Shown here in pieces: positions 46,219 to 54,750 of a stretch of 64,000 nt of DNA; the first letter of the stretch is position 1; every line of letters starts with the position of its first letter. Source of the DNA: G963556115 sp963675945 (lineage in GTDB: Bacteria > Planctomycetota > SZUA-567); NCBI GenBank assembly GCA_963675945.1, contig OY780932.1, forward strand, positions 1,426,001 to 1,490,000. The letters run 5' to 3'. Position numbers and translations under genes: made by a program. The notes under the pieces are model-generated. The model had not been told where the DNA came from. It worked only from the letters and a program-made list of their open reading frames with translations, and made no database searches.

Positions 46219-46253
46219 GATTAATTTAACTTATACTATGGTTAAAATTAATC
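46219..46253. promoter_or_regulatory. inverted repeat just after the promoter, candidate LacI-type operator
   Basis: GATTAATTTAAC and GTTAAAATTAATC (one-base bulge) spaced by 10 bases, beginning about 20 bases after the -10 box. A repressor bound here would block transcription. Confidence 0.5.
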
Positions 46254-46366
46254 AAAGGCGTGTTTTTACTATTCTGCATCACCGTGATCTTGCTGTCAGT
46301 GTTTTGTGAGTAGGGTATGCAGGGTATTCATTCCTAAGTTATAAACGAGAGATGAGAGAGAGAAGA

Positions 46367-46690
46367 ATGAAGAGATATGGGCAGGTAATTAAAATCAAGC
46401 CGGAGCAGATCAAATCTTATGTCGAATGCCATGCCAATCCCTGGAAAGAAATCAATGCGATGATTAAAGAGTGCAATATTGCTAATTATTCTATTTTTCT
46501 CAAGGATGATTACCTGTTTGCATACTTTGAATATGTCGGAGACGATTTTGAGGCCGATATGGCCAAGATGGCAGCAGACCCCAAGACCCAGGAGTGGTGG
46601 GACTTTGTCAAGCCAATGCAGCAGCCGCTGCCGACCCGCGCTACTGGAGAGTGGTGGGCGGATATGCAGGAAGTTTACCATTTAGACTAA
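46367..46690 (+). CDS. L-rhamnose mutarotase-like protein
   Basis: A 107-residue protein of the RhaM (DUF718) family, which interconverts alpha and beta anomers of L-rhamnose. MKRYGQVIKIKPEQIKSY, ECHANPWKEI (the conserved His) and the C-terminal WWADMQEVYHLD fit the family. The ATG at 46367 follows GAGAGAAGA. It is first in an operon with an ABC sugar transporter, so the substrate is likely a deoxyhexose or related sugar. No rhamnose isomerase, kinase or aldolase is in the window. Confidence 0.85.
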   Translation: MKRYGQVIKIKPEQIKSYVECHANPWKEINAMIKECNIANYSIFLKDDYLFAYFEYVGDDFEADMAKMAADPKTQEWWDFVKPMQQPLPTRATGEWWADMQEVYHLD

Positions 46691-46779
46691 ATGATATAAA
46701 TTATACAATTATTTTGGACGGTATTTTGTGTTTACCTTGCTTTGACTATTGGCAGTAATAAGCCTTCAGGAGAGAGTAG

Positions 46780-48006
46780 GTGTGTCAAATAGTATGGCAT
46801 TATTTTGAAAGTGTAACTATGCGTTTAAAGGATCAATTTAAGCAGAGCGAGAACTGTTTGAAAAAGCTCGATAGAGTACTTAAGGCACTCAATCATCAGG
46901 AGCCAGACAGAGTACCGGTCTCGGATTTCTTCTGGACTGATTTTCTGGAGAAGTGGCGCAAGCATTATAATCTGCCGGCTGATGCTGATATTTATCGCTA
47001 CTATGATCTGGATTGGCGGGTGACAACACCGAATATGGATCCGCACATCAGAAGCTTTGAATTTCTGCAAAAGAGTCCAGAGAAGACCGTGGTGCGTACC
47101 GGATTTGAAGCAGAGGTGATGGTCAGTGAGACTGTGACGATGCCGGCGTATACTACCTTCTATACCGATACGGTAGAGAAGATGGAGGCGTTTGAATTTG
47201 ATGATCCATGTGACCCGAGGCGTTACCTTGAACGAGGGGATAATCAGATTGTCGGTATTGGTGACCGGATCGTCACGGATCTGCCGGCTTGGTTGGATAC
47301 GGTCAAGGATAATTATGAAGACTTTCCGGTATTCGGTTCGCTCTGTGAGGCTATGGAAGAAGGCTGGAGAATTATCGGTACCGAGAATATGATGATGTGG
47401 ATGATCCTCTATCCGGATGAGCTTGGAGTCTTTTTGCAGAAGGTTGGCGAATTTCTCTACAAAATTTGTGAGGAACAAATAAAAATAGCCGATGGGCTTC
47501 TTTCGGGAATGCTGATCTGGGGTGATGTGGCATATGTCAACGCTATGCTCTTCTCCCCTGATCACTGGCGAAAATTCTTCAAGCCGGTGCTGGCTTCACT
47601 TATTGAGCTTTGTCATAAGCATGACCTGCCGGTTATTTATCATAGCTGTGGTAATGCTAAGCCTATTTACGGTGATCTTGTGGATATTGGACTGGATGGA
47701 TATAATCCGGTAGAGGCGAAGGCTGGGCTGGATGTGGTTGAACTCAAGAAGGAGTATCATGATAAGCTGGCATTTGTCGGGAATATGGATGTTATGGAGT
47801 GGTCAAAGCTTGATCAACCAGAACTTGGCAAGTATATCTTGAGGAAACTCAATGCGGCCAAGGGCGGTGGTTTTATCTTCCAGTCTGATCATAGTGTGCC
47901 GGACTCTGTAAGTCCTGAGAATTATGATTTTGCAGTTAAGTTTGTGCGTGAGCATGGTGTTTATCCTCTGAATTTGAAGGAAGAGGATGTGGCGTACTCA
48001 TGGTAA
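46780..48006 (+). CDS. uroporphyrinogen decarboxylase-family methyltransferase-like protein
   Basis: A 408-residue URO-D-superfamily protein. The N-terminal LKALNHQEPDRVPVSDFFW is the typical family entry, and YHSCGNAKPIYGDLVDIGLD (about 280-300) carries the HxC motif that binds zinc in MtaA/CmuA-type methyltransferases. The C-terminal FQSDHSVPDSVSPENY also fits. GTG at 46780 is used because it follows AGGAGAG; the ATG at 46819 has no such site. It lies between the mutarotase and transporter genes, so it probably acts on the transported compound; demethylation is a hypothesis. Confidence 0.82.
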   Translation: MCQIVWHYFESVTMRLKDQFKQSENCLKKLDRVLKALNHQEPDRVPVSDFFWTDFLEKWRKHYNLPADADIYRYYDLDWRVTTPNMDPHIRSFEFLQKSPEKTVVRTGFEAEVMVSETVTMPAYTTFYTDTVEKMEAFEFDDPCDPRRYLERGDNQIVGIGDRIVTDLPAWLDTVKDNYEDFPVFGSLCEAMEEGWRIIGTENMMMWMILYPDELGVFLQKVGEFLYKICEEQIKIADGLLSGMLIWGDVAYVNAMLFSPDHWRKFFKPVLASLIELCHKHDLPVIYHSCGNAKPIYGDLVDIGLDGYNPVEAKAGLDVVELKKEYHDKLAFVGNMDVMEWSKLDQPELGKYILRKLNAAKGGGFIFQSDHSVPDSVSPENYDFAVKFVREHGVYPLNLKEEDVAYSW

Positions 48007-48073
48007 AAGGTTGGCAGTACGAGAGAGTAGCTATTGTTCATCCTAGAATAGCTAGGAAAGAAAAGGTTTGAGA

Positions 48074-49573
48074 ATGAGTAATGAACGTATTTCACTCAGA
48101 ATGAAGCGGGTGACCAAGGCGTTTCCCGGAACACTGGCGGTGGATGGTGTTGACTTTGATGTGCGCCAGGGGGAGGTTCATGCCCTGCTTGGTGAGAATG
48201 GGGCGGGAAAATCGACGCTGATGAAGATGCTCGCCGGATCATTCACTGATTACACCGGCGATATTCAAATAAATGGCAAGGATGTGCGTTTGCATTCACC
48301 GGCGGAGGCGATTGATAACGGTATCGGTATGATCTATCAGGAATTGTCGCTGGCTAGACCGATTACCATTGCAGAGAATGTGTTGGTTGGGAGATTGCCC
48401 AAGAAGTTTGGCATTCTGGATAAAAAAAAGATGCGCAAGCAGACTGCTGCCATCCTCAAGACTGTGGGGCTCAGTCTGGATCCGTTCGCTTTTGTTGAAG
48501 ATATCTCCCCGCATGAGGCGCAGCTAGTTGAGATTGCCAAGGTCATGAGCCATAATCCGTCTATTCTGGTGATGGATGAGCCTACTTCATCGCTTTCACG
48601 CCAGGAGGTGGAGAAACTCTTTGAGATTATCGATGGCCTCAAGGCCAGAGGACTGGCGATTGTCTATATCTCACATCATCTGCCAGAGGTCTTTAGAGTG
48701 GCGGATAGATATACGGTGATGCGTGACGGTAAGAAGATCGCTACTGGTGGTATCGATGAGGTGACGGCTTCGGATATTGTTAATATGATGGTCGGTAAGT
48801 CGATGACCGAGTTTTATAAAGAACGGAAGAACAAGGTTCAGAGTGAAAAGGCATTAGTGGTAGAGCATATTACGCGTGAAGGTTTCTTCCATGATCTCTC
48901 TTTTCATGCGTATAAAGGCGAAATTCTGGGTATTGTCGGAATTGCCGGTGCAGGTCGGAGTGAGATGGCGCGGAGTATGGTCGGGATTGATCCTATTGAT
49001 TCCGGGCGGGTCGAGATAAACGGAAAACTACTCCGTCTCGGTTCGTATAGCAGGTCGATAAAGGCGGGTATGGTCTATCTCTCCGAGGATAGAAAGAATG
49101 ACGGACTCTTTCTGCGCTTGAGCGTTAAAGAGAATATTCTCGGTGCGAAGATCCCTGACTTCTGTAACTGTGGGGTTTATTCGACCCGGCATGAGGGTAA
49201 GACCGTGCGGGAGATGATTACTAAGCTTTATATCCAGCCGCCTAATCCTAATGTGGGTGTGGGCAATCTCAGCGGTGGTAATCAGCAGAAGGTACTGCTT
49301 GGCAAGTGGCTGGCCTGTACTCCAGAGATTATTATTCTTGATGAACCTTCACGCGGAGTTGATGTTGGCGCGAAATCGATTATACATGACGTGATTATTG
49401 AGTTGGCCGATATGGGTAAGACGGTTATCCTGCTGACAAGCGACCTGCCGGAGATGGTAGGGCTTGCCGACAGGGTTATGATTTTGAAAGAAGGGCATAT
49501 GATCGGCTCTATGGAGAAAGCAAGGCTTACCGAAGAATCAATTCTGTTGGCGGCAAATGGTGAGGGGATATAG
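48074..49573 (+). CDS. sugar ABC transporter ATPase (RbsA/MglA type)
   Basis: About 499 residues with two tandem ATPase domains. The first has Walker A GENGAGKST and Walker B ILVMDEPTS. The second has the degenerate GIAGAGRSE loop and the signature LSGGNQQKVLLGKWL, as in RbsA, MglA and AraG. The ATG at 48074 has GAAAAGG upstream. It energises the two permeases encoded next. Confidence 0.95.
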   Translation: MSNERISLRMKRVTKAFPGTLAVDGVDFDVRQGEVHALLGENGAGKSTLMKMLAGSFTDYTGDIQINGKDVRLHSPAEAIDNGIGMIYQELSLARPITIAENVLVGRLPKKFGILDKKKMRKQTAAILKTVGLSLDPFAFVEDISPHEAQLVEIAKVMSHNPSILVMDEPTSSLSRQEVEKLFEIIDGLKARGLAIVYISHHLPEVFRVADRYTVMRDGKKIATGGIDEVTASDIVNMMVGKSMTEFYKERKNKVQSEKALVVEHITREGFFHDLSFHAYKGEILGIVGIAGAGRSEMARSMVGIDPIDSGRVEINGKLLRLGSYSRSIKAGMVYLSEDRKNDGLFLRLSVKENILGAKIPDFCNCGVYSTRHEGKTVREMITKLYIQPPNPNVGVGNLSGGNQQKVLLGKWLACTPEIIILDEPSRGVDVGAKSIIHDVIIELADMGKTVILLTSDLPEMVGLADRVMILKEGHMIGSMEKARLTEESILLAANGEGI

Positions 49574-49577
49574 AATT

Positions 49578-50627
49578 ATGAATGATATAAATAATTTGAA
49601 TGCTCTAGAGGCGGGAGAGAGTCAGCGCTTCAGAAAACAGGAGCGGAATGTGCTCCTGAGAATCTATGAGTTTTTGGGAATCTATGTGATAGCTGTGATC
49701 TTGCTGGTGGTGGGGTTTTTTGTAAACACCAGTTTTTTTACTCCCGAGAATTTTTTAAATATTCTACGCAATATTGCTCTTCTGGGTATTGCTTCATGTG
49801 GTATGGCTTTTGTCGTATACATCGGGAAGTGGTGTGATCTCTCGCTGCCTTCGTATATGGCACTGAGCGGCACGGTGGCAATCGCTTGCCTGCCCTTCGG
49901 CTTTGTGCCAGCGCTTATCTGTGGTATACTCGCTGGTATGGCGATCGGCGCACTCAACGGGCTGGTGGTTGGATGGCTCAATGCCAATCCGATTCTCTGG
50001 ACACTGGCGGTGGTCTACTTTATGGAGGGCTTTATGCGTTTTACCTGGAGTAATACGCAGATCTATCCTGACCAGGTACTGGAGAGCCGGGGGTTGGATA
50101 CTACGGCCGCTGAGCATTTCCTGGCAATCTTTCAGACCGATGTGCTGTCGATTCCGTTGATTGTGATTGTCATGCTGCTGATGTTTGTGCTCTGCCATCT
50201 GGTACTTACCCGAACCAAATTTGGCCTCTTTGCCAAGTATGTCGGTTCTTCACTGGAAGCGGCAAAGTCTTCCGGCATCAATGTAAAACTTATTGTTCTC
50301 TATACCTTTTTAGCTACAGCATTCTGTGCGAGTATTGCCGGGATCTTCATTACCAGTCTCAACAAGCTCGGGGTGTTCTACCTGGGGCAGGGTTATGATT
50401 TTAAGTCGGTAACGGCGGTGGTAATTGGCGGTATGATGCAATCTGGAGGTAGAGGAAGCATGGTAGGGGTATTCGGCGGGGTGCTGGTGATCGGGCTCTT
50501 GACGAATATTATGAATTTTATTGGGATCAATACCTTCCAGCAGGATATCGTTACGGGAACAATCTTTATCCTCGTGGTTGGGTTCCATCAGTATCAGTTG
50601 AGAAGTCAGGGGAAGGATTATGCATAA
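49578..50627 (+). CDS. sugar ABC transporter permease
   Basis: A 349-residue inner-membrane protein of the RbsC-like family (BPD_transp_2), about eight to ten helices. ALLGIASCGMAFVVYIGKWCDLSLPS is the family entry and GGRGSMVGVFGGVLVIGLL a later helix. The ATG at 49578 follows GAGGGG. It overlaps the next permease gene by 8 bases, and the two probably form a heterodimer. Confidence 0.93.
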   Translation: MNDINNLNALEAGESQRFRKQERNVLLRIYEFLGIYVIAVILLVVGFFVNTSFFTPENFLNILRNIALLGIASCGMAFVVYIGKWCDLSLPSYMALSGTVAIACLPFGFVPALICGILAGMAIGALNGLVVGWLNANPILWTLAVVYFMEGFMRFTWSNTQIYPDQVLESRGLDTTAAEHFLAIFQTDVLSIPLIVIVMLLMFVLCHLVLTRTKFGLFAKYVGSSLEAAKSSGINVKLIVLYTFLATAFCASIAGIFITSLNKLGVFYLGQGYDFKSVTAVVIGGMMQSGGRGSMVGVFGGVLVIGLLTNIMNFIGINTFQQDIVTGTIFILVVGFHQYQLRSQGKDYA

Positions 50628-51639
50628 TAAAAAAGAATTCAGTTTAGTGCAGGTGTTGGATAAAAATCGAGCTTTGGCTATGCTTATCATCGCAGTTCTC
50701 TTCTTCTGGCTGCATCCGGGAGCGAGGAATTTCATGACTGTTTATAATGTCACGACTATCCTCAAAGGTGCGAGCTTGAGTGGTATCTGCGCGGTTGGTT
50801 TTACTTTGATTTTTATCCTCGGGCAGCTTGACCTCTCAATCGGTTCGGTACTCATGCTCTCCGGGATGCTGACTATCGGTCTGCAGCCGCAGCTCGGGTG
50901 GACGCTGAGTACTATTGTCGGTGTGCTTTCAGGGGTGGTGGTGGGTATTGTGAACGGTCTCTTGGTATCCAAGGTCAAGATCAACTCCTTTATTGTGACC
51001 CTGGGTACAATGATTGTCGTGCGTGGTCTGATGCATCTATATTGTGATGGCGGAGCGAAGTCGGTGGATGACTTTGCGGTTGCCGACTGGCTGGAGATGC
51101 CGGTATTGGGAGTATTTACCCCGCTGGCGCTGATCACTATCGGTATTGTTCTTCTCTTTGCCTTTATCCTGACCTCTACCAGGTACGGTCGTGGCTTTTT
51201 CATGGTCGGGGGTAATGCCGAGACCGCTTGGTTGGCAGGTCTCAACCGCGATCGGTATATTATTGTCGGTTTTATTATCTGTGACGGCTTGGCTGCATTT
51301 GGCGGGTCACTATTTGCGATGTCTCTGGCCTCTTCTACTGCTAATGCTATTCTCGGAGCCAAGACCCTGATGCAGGTGATTGCAGCGGTAATTATCGGTG
51401 GTACGTTGATGACCGGGGGTAAGGGCAGTATTATCAAGAGTTTTATCGCTGTACTCTTCCTGATCACGGTTAATAATGGCTTTGGCTGCTTCGGCTTTGG
51501 CTTTGAGGTGCAGATTTTTGTCAACGGGATTATCCTGGCACTGGTTGTGCTCTATGAGGCTTATACTGTCTTTCGGCGTGATCTACTGCGTGGGCAGAGG
51601 CCGTATCTGCTGGAAGAGTTGGAGAAAAATAGAACGTAG
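50620..51639 (+). CDS. sugar ABC transporter permease
   Basis: A 339-residue RbsC-like permease. SGICAVGFTLIFILGQLDLS is the conserved first-loop segment, and GGTLMTGGKGSIIKSFIAVLFL matches the later family motif. The start overlaps the previous gene by 8 bases, AGGGGAAGG upstream. It is the second membrane subunit of the transporter. Confidence 0.93.
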   Translation: MHNKKEFSLVQVLDKNRALAMLIIAVLFFWLHPGARNFMTVYNVTTILKGASLSGICAVGFTLIFILGQLDLSIGSVLMLSGMLTIGLQPQLGWTLSTIVGVLSGVVVGIVNGLLVSKVKINSFIVTLGTMIVVRGLMHLYCDGGAKSVDDFAVADWLEMPVLGVFTPLALITIGIVLLFAFILTSTRYGRGFFMVGGNAETAWLAGLNRDRYIIVGFIICDGLAAFGGSLFAMSLASSTANAILGAKTLMQVIAAVIIGGTLMTGGKGSIIKSFIAVLFLITVNNGFGCFGFGFEVQIFVNGIILALVVLYEAYTVFRRDLLRGQRPYLLEELEKNRT

Positions 51640-51727
51640 TGGAATAATATATTGTTGTTCAGATTAAATTTTAGCGTTGTTAATCTGTTTTGTGCTACTT
51701 ATATTGTTTAGTTTGTTGGAGAGAAAA

Positions 51728-52891
51728 ATGAAAAAGATTTTAGTTGTGCTGAGTCTTGCAGTGTGTATGGTTGCTACTGCATTCAGCGGTCTGGCGAATG
51801 CAGATGATAATCTTACCAAGTCTATCAAGGTGGATGTTACCAAGCTCAAGGGTACAGACGGGCAGCCACTGATTATCAAGGGTGAGGCCAAGCCTATTCC
51901 GGCTAGACCAGATGATCCAAAGGCTCTGCCGGAAGAGGATAAAGGACATTGGTGGGATCAGGAGTATGCCGGTTGGACCACCACGAAGAAGAATATGCCT
52001 TCCAATGACAATGCTACTGGGGCTATCGGTAAGACCGTAGTAATGATCCGGGCGGGAGATCACCCATACTGGACTGCGTTTATGAATGGTTTCAACGCTA
52101 TCGCTAAAGAGTATGACCTGAAGGTAAAGGAGTTCAGCTCAAACTGGAACCAAGATCTGCAGGCTCAGCAGGTCGATCAGGCCATCAATGATCACCCAGA
52201 TATTATTGTGCTTGCACCTGTTGATGCAACCGCATGTACCCCACTCTTCCGTAAGATCAACCGTGCTGGAATTCCACTGATCGCTTGTAATACTATTCCT
52301 TGTGATGCGGCTATGCAGTACTGTGTTGCCTGGACAGGTCCTGATGACTGGGGACAGATGCGTATGCTGGCTCGTGACTTTGCCGATCAGATGGATAAGA
52401 AGGGCGGTTATGCTATCGTTCGTCATATGCCCGGTTCTTCTCCATTCTTTGCCAGAACTTTCGGCCCTATCACCGAGCTCAAAGAGTATGCCCCAAATAT
52501 GGAGCTTCTGGATATGGATACAGCAAATCTCGAGACCGAAGGTACAATGCAGCTGGTCTCAGCTTGGCTCACTAAGTACGGTGAGAATCTCAAGGGTCTG
52601 TTCCTCAGTGGTGACGGCTTTACTGTGACCGGTACGCTTGAAGCTCTCAAGGCTGCCGGACGTGATGATATTGTTATCGTCGCTGCAGGTAATAGTAAGA
52701 CCGGTATGGATTCGGTAAAGGACGGCGATGTTTATGGCATTACTTACCAGAGTGCTGAAGGTGATGGAGCGTTGGCTTGTTATATTGCTTGTTCATACTT
52801 GAATGGCGAAAAGCTCAATCCTGTAAACTATATTCCTAAGCATGTAATTACAGAGATTGATGTAGAAGAATTTATGCCAGCTCAGTGGTAA
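51728..52891 (+). CDS. sugar ABC transporter substrate-binding protein
   Basis: A 387-residue periplasmic protein of the Peripla_BP_4 type. The signal peptide MKKILVVLSLAVCMVATAFS is cut near ANA at about 24. An acidic/Lys-rich segment of about 75 residues with WWDQEYAGW precedes the binding domain (IGKTVVMIRAGDHPYWTAFM), which is unusual for the family. GGAGAG precedes the ATG at 51728. It is the last gene of the operon and ends before a strong terminator. Confidence 0.92.
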   Translation: MKKILVVLSLAVCMVATAFSGLANADDNLTKSIKVDVTKLKGTDGQPLIIKGEAKPIPARPDDPKALPEEDKGHWWDQEYAGWTTTKKNMPSNDNATGAIGKTVVMIRAGDHPYWTAFMNGFNAIAKEYDLKVKEFSSNWNQDLQAQQVDQAINDHPDIIVLAPVDATACTPLFRKINRAGIPLIACNTIPCDAAMQYCVAWTGPDDWGQMRMLARDFADQMDKKGGYAIVRHMPGSSPFFARTFGPITELKEYAPNMELLDMDTANLETEGTMQLVSAWLTKYGENLKGLFLSGDGFTVTGTLEALKAAGRDDIVIVAAGNSKTGMDSVKDGDVYGITYQSAEGDGALACYIACSYLNGEKLNPVNYIPKHVITEIDVEEFMPAQW

Positions 52892-52922
52892 ATTGAATCT
52901 GCATAATACAGTGCAAAAATAA

Positions 52923-52963
52923 ACGGTATGGCCGAAATTTCGGCTGTGCCGTTTTATTTTTTT
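52923..52963 (+). terminator. Rho-independent terminator of the sugar operon
   Basis: ACGGTATGGCCGAAA / TTTCGGCTGTGCCGT with few mismatches, followed by TTTATTTTTTT. Confidence 0.85.
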
Positions 52964-53100
52964 AAGGGAGCGGGAGGAGTCAATTACAGGTGAAAGATGC
53001 CGCAATGTTGTTTTTTTTGGCATAATCCTATAAAGAGGGCTTGCTATGTAAACTATCAATTAAAATACGTATTGATTGTTAACTTTGCTCGCTTTTAAGT

Positions 53101-53128
53101 TTGATATTCAAGTAAACAGAGTTATAAT
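53101..53128 (+). promoter_or_regulatory. promoter of the receiver-like gene
   Basis: TTGATA and TATAAT separated by 16 bases, about 96 bases before the GTG at 53225. The rest of the 52964-53224 gap is AT-rich, with no gene seen. Confidence 0.6.
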
Positions 53129-53224
53129 GCGGGTATGTTGGTATTGTATTTTATGTGGTGCTGTACAGGATCTTATGGCTGAGAAATTTTGTAATAGTAA
53201 CTAATTTGAATATCGAGGAGTAAA

Positions 53225-54394
53225 GTGCCGACAATACTGATTATCGAACATTCAAAGATAGTCCGGAAGCTGCTCAAGCAGGAGTGTCGGAGCGAGGGTT
53301 ATCGGACAATTAGTGCCAAATCCGGTGAGCAAGGGCTTGAACTGCTCCGGGAGCATTCTATTGATTTGATTATAACCAGTATTGTGCTGCCGGGGATCGG
53401 TGGGGATGAGTTGATCGAACAACTCAAGAATACCCCATCATTATCAGCAATACCTATTCTGGTTATCTCCGGAGAAACAGCGCAGAAGAATGTGGTGCGC
53501 TGTATCAAGTTGGGAGCTGAAGATCTGCTGTCTAAACCTTTTGTCCCCGAGGTGTTACAGGCGCGGATCGGGTCGTGTCTGGAGAAGGCAGAACTTCGGC
53601 GCAAAGAGCTCAAGATGCATGCTGAGATGGCGGCTGAGAAGTGCAGTCAGGAGATGGTCGGGGCGATCTGTCATAATTTTAATCAGGCGCTTACTACCGG
53701 GATGTGTAATTTGGATATACTCAAAAATTTGGTGAAAAAACTTATGGGACACTGTGAGTATGTGCATAGTAATTTGGGAAAAGATATTCAACAGAAATTA
53801 ACGAGATTTTCACAGGAGTATTGTTGTTCGCTGCAGAGTCAGTTTACTAAGGAGGAAATATTTGAAGGGTTGAGTCAGAGTCTCAATGATACCGGTGTCT
53901 CCCTGCAGCGGATTGATGAGTTGATAATCAAGATGCGGTCGTTGGTTCGTCCATCGGCGGTAGATTATATCGGTGATAAGATGATCATAGATTTTGACGG
54001 GTCTATGAAACAGACAATACTATTGGTGGCTGAGGATAATAATTCTCTTTGCAGTTATATAGAGGAGGTTGCGATCTATGGTTATCAGGTCTGTAGTGCG
54101 CTTAGCAGTAAGGAGGCGGCACAGAAGGCGTATTATAATTTGCCGCATTTGATTGTGGTTGAGCTGCGAGCCGGGGGCGGAGCAAAGTTTGCCGAGTTGT
54201 TCAATCTCAAGCGTAGGGGTGAGCTCAAGATGCCGATTCTGTTGGTTTTGGCAGATAATGCTCTGGCTTTTGAGTCGAGGGTTCAGGATGATATGGCGGT
54301 GGCGGCGAAGGTTGTAACTAGCGCTGATATCGTAGGTAGCGGTAAAATTGTCGGTTACATTGAGAAACTCCTGCTGGAGGAGGTTGAAATTTGA
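53225..54394 (+). CDS. pseudo-receiver / DHp-like / pseudo-receiver protein
   Basis: A 389-residue signalling-like protein starting at GTG after GAGGAG. Residues 1-120 are a receiver fold, but the acidic pair is Glu8-His9 and the phospho-Asp position is Ser52 (DLIITS), although Lys104 is kept. Residues 120-240 contain AICHNFNQALT (His150), like the DHp dimerisation helix of histidine kinases, with no ATPase domain following. Residues 255-385 form a second receiver-like domain with Glu at the phospho-Asp position (IVVELRAG). Phosphorylation of the receivers seems impossible, so it may be a scaffold or phosphotransfer partner. Confidence 0.75.
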   Translation: MPTILIIEHSKIVRKLLKQECRSEGYRTISAKSGEQGLELLREHSIDLIITSIVLPGIGGDELIEQLKNTPSLSAIPILVISGETAQKNVVRCIKLGAEDLLSKPFVPEVLQARIGSCLEKAELRRKELKMHAEMAAEKCSQEMVGAICHNFNQALTTGMCNLDILKNLVKKLMGHCEYVHSNLGKDIQQKLTRFSQEYCCSLQSQFTKEEIFEGLSQSLNDTGVSLQRIDELIIKMRSLVRPSAVDYIGDKMIIDFDGSMKQTILLVAEDNNSLCSYIEEVAIYGYQVCSALSSKEAAQKAYYNLPHLIVVELRAGGGAKFAELFNLKRRGELKMPILLVLADNALAFESRVQDDMAVAAKVVTSADIVGSGKIVGYIEKLLLEEVEI

Positions 54395-54449
54395 GCTACA
54401 AGGTTAAGAATTAAGGGTGTGATTCATATACTTCGGTAGTCGATATTGA

Positions 54450-54482
54450 AAAAGCAATAACTGTTTGTTATTGCTTTTGTTG
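54450..54482 (+). terminator. Rho-independent terminator of the receiver-like gene
   Basis: AAAAGCAATAAC / GTTATTGCTTTT with a 5-base loop, followed by GTTGT. Confidence 0.75.
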
Positions 54483-54533
54483 TATAAATATTTCAAGCAT
54501 AAGGTTGCGCAGTATTCTTATTTTACGTATTTT

Positions 54534-54567
54534 ATTCAGCTGAGCTGAATCTTCTTTGAAAAAGAAG
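54534..54567. repeat. two adjacent palindromes
   Basis: ATTCAGCT-G-AGCTGAAT (perfect) directly followed by CTTCTTT-gaa-AAAGAAG. They lie in the gap between the receiver-like gene and gmd. Role unknown. Confidence 0.5.
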
Positions 54568-54670
54568 GCAGATCAATACTCATCAGTCCGTATTTCTCTG
54601 CATCTAATGACAAACGCGCGCTTCTCTTTTTTATACATTATTACGTGCGCATCGGCGCAGAAGCATTGCA

Positions 54671-54705
54671 GTCGATACTTTAAAACAGGGTTTTGCAGTA
54701 TCGAC
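54671..54705. repeat. long stem-loop at the 3' end of gmd
   Basis: GTCGATACT-TT-AAAAC-AGG-GTTTT-GC-AGTATCGAC, a two-part stem of 9 and 5 bp. It is about 45 bases beyond the gmd stop on the minus strand, with no T run. It may protect the message end. The whole gap 54395-54750 has no gene seen. Confidence 0.5.
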
Positions 54706-54750
54706 CAAGTAATGAGAATAATTCAGCCAGCGGCTTTGTTGCTGGCGGTA

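Larger units (their letters stand above)
45736..46366. other. AT-rich control region between LacI genes and the sugar operon
   Basis: A long intergenic region, very AT-rich, with no gene seen. It contains the promoter at 46172-46199, an inverted repeat at 46219-46253 and two copies of TAATTAAGCAA (about 45971 and 46201). Confidence 0.6.

Noticed and set aside
50742..51524. 260-codon minus-strand ORF rich in Pro, Thr and Ile
   Set aside because: Antisense to a sugar permease gene; composition is typical of complements of hydrophobic codons.
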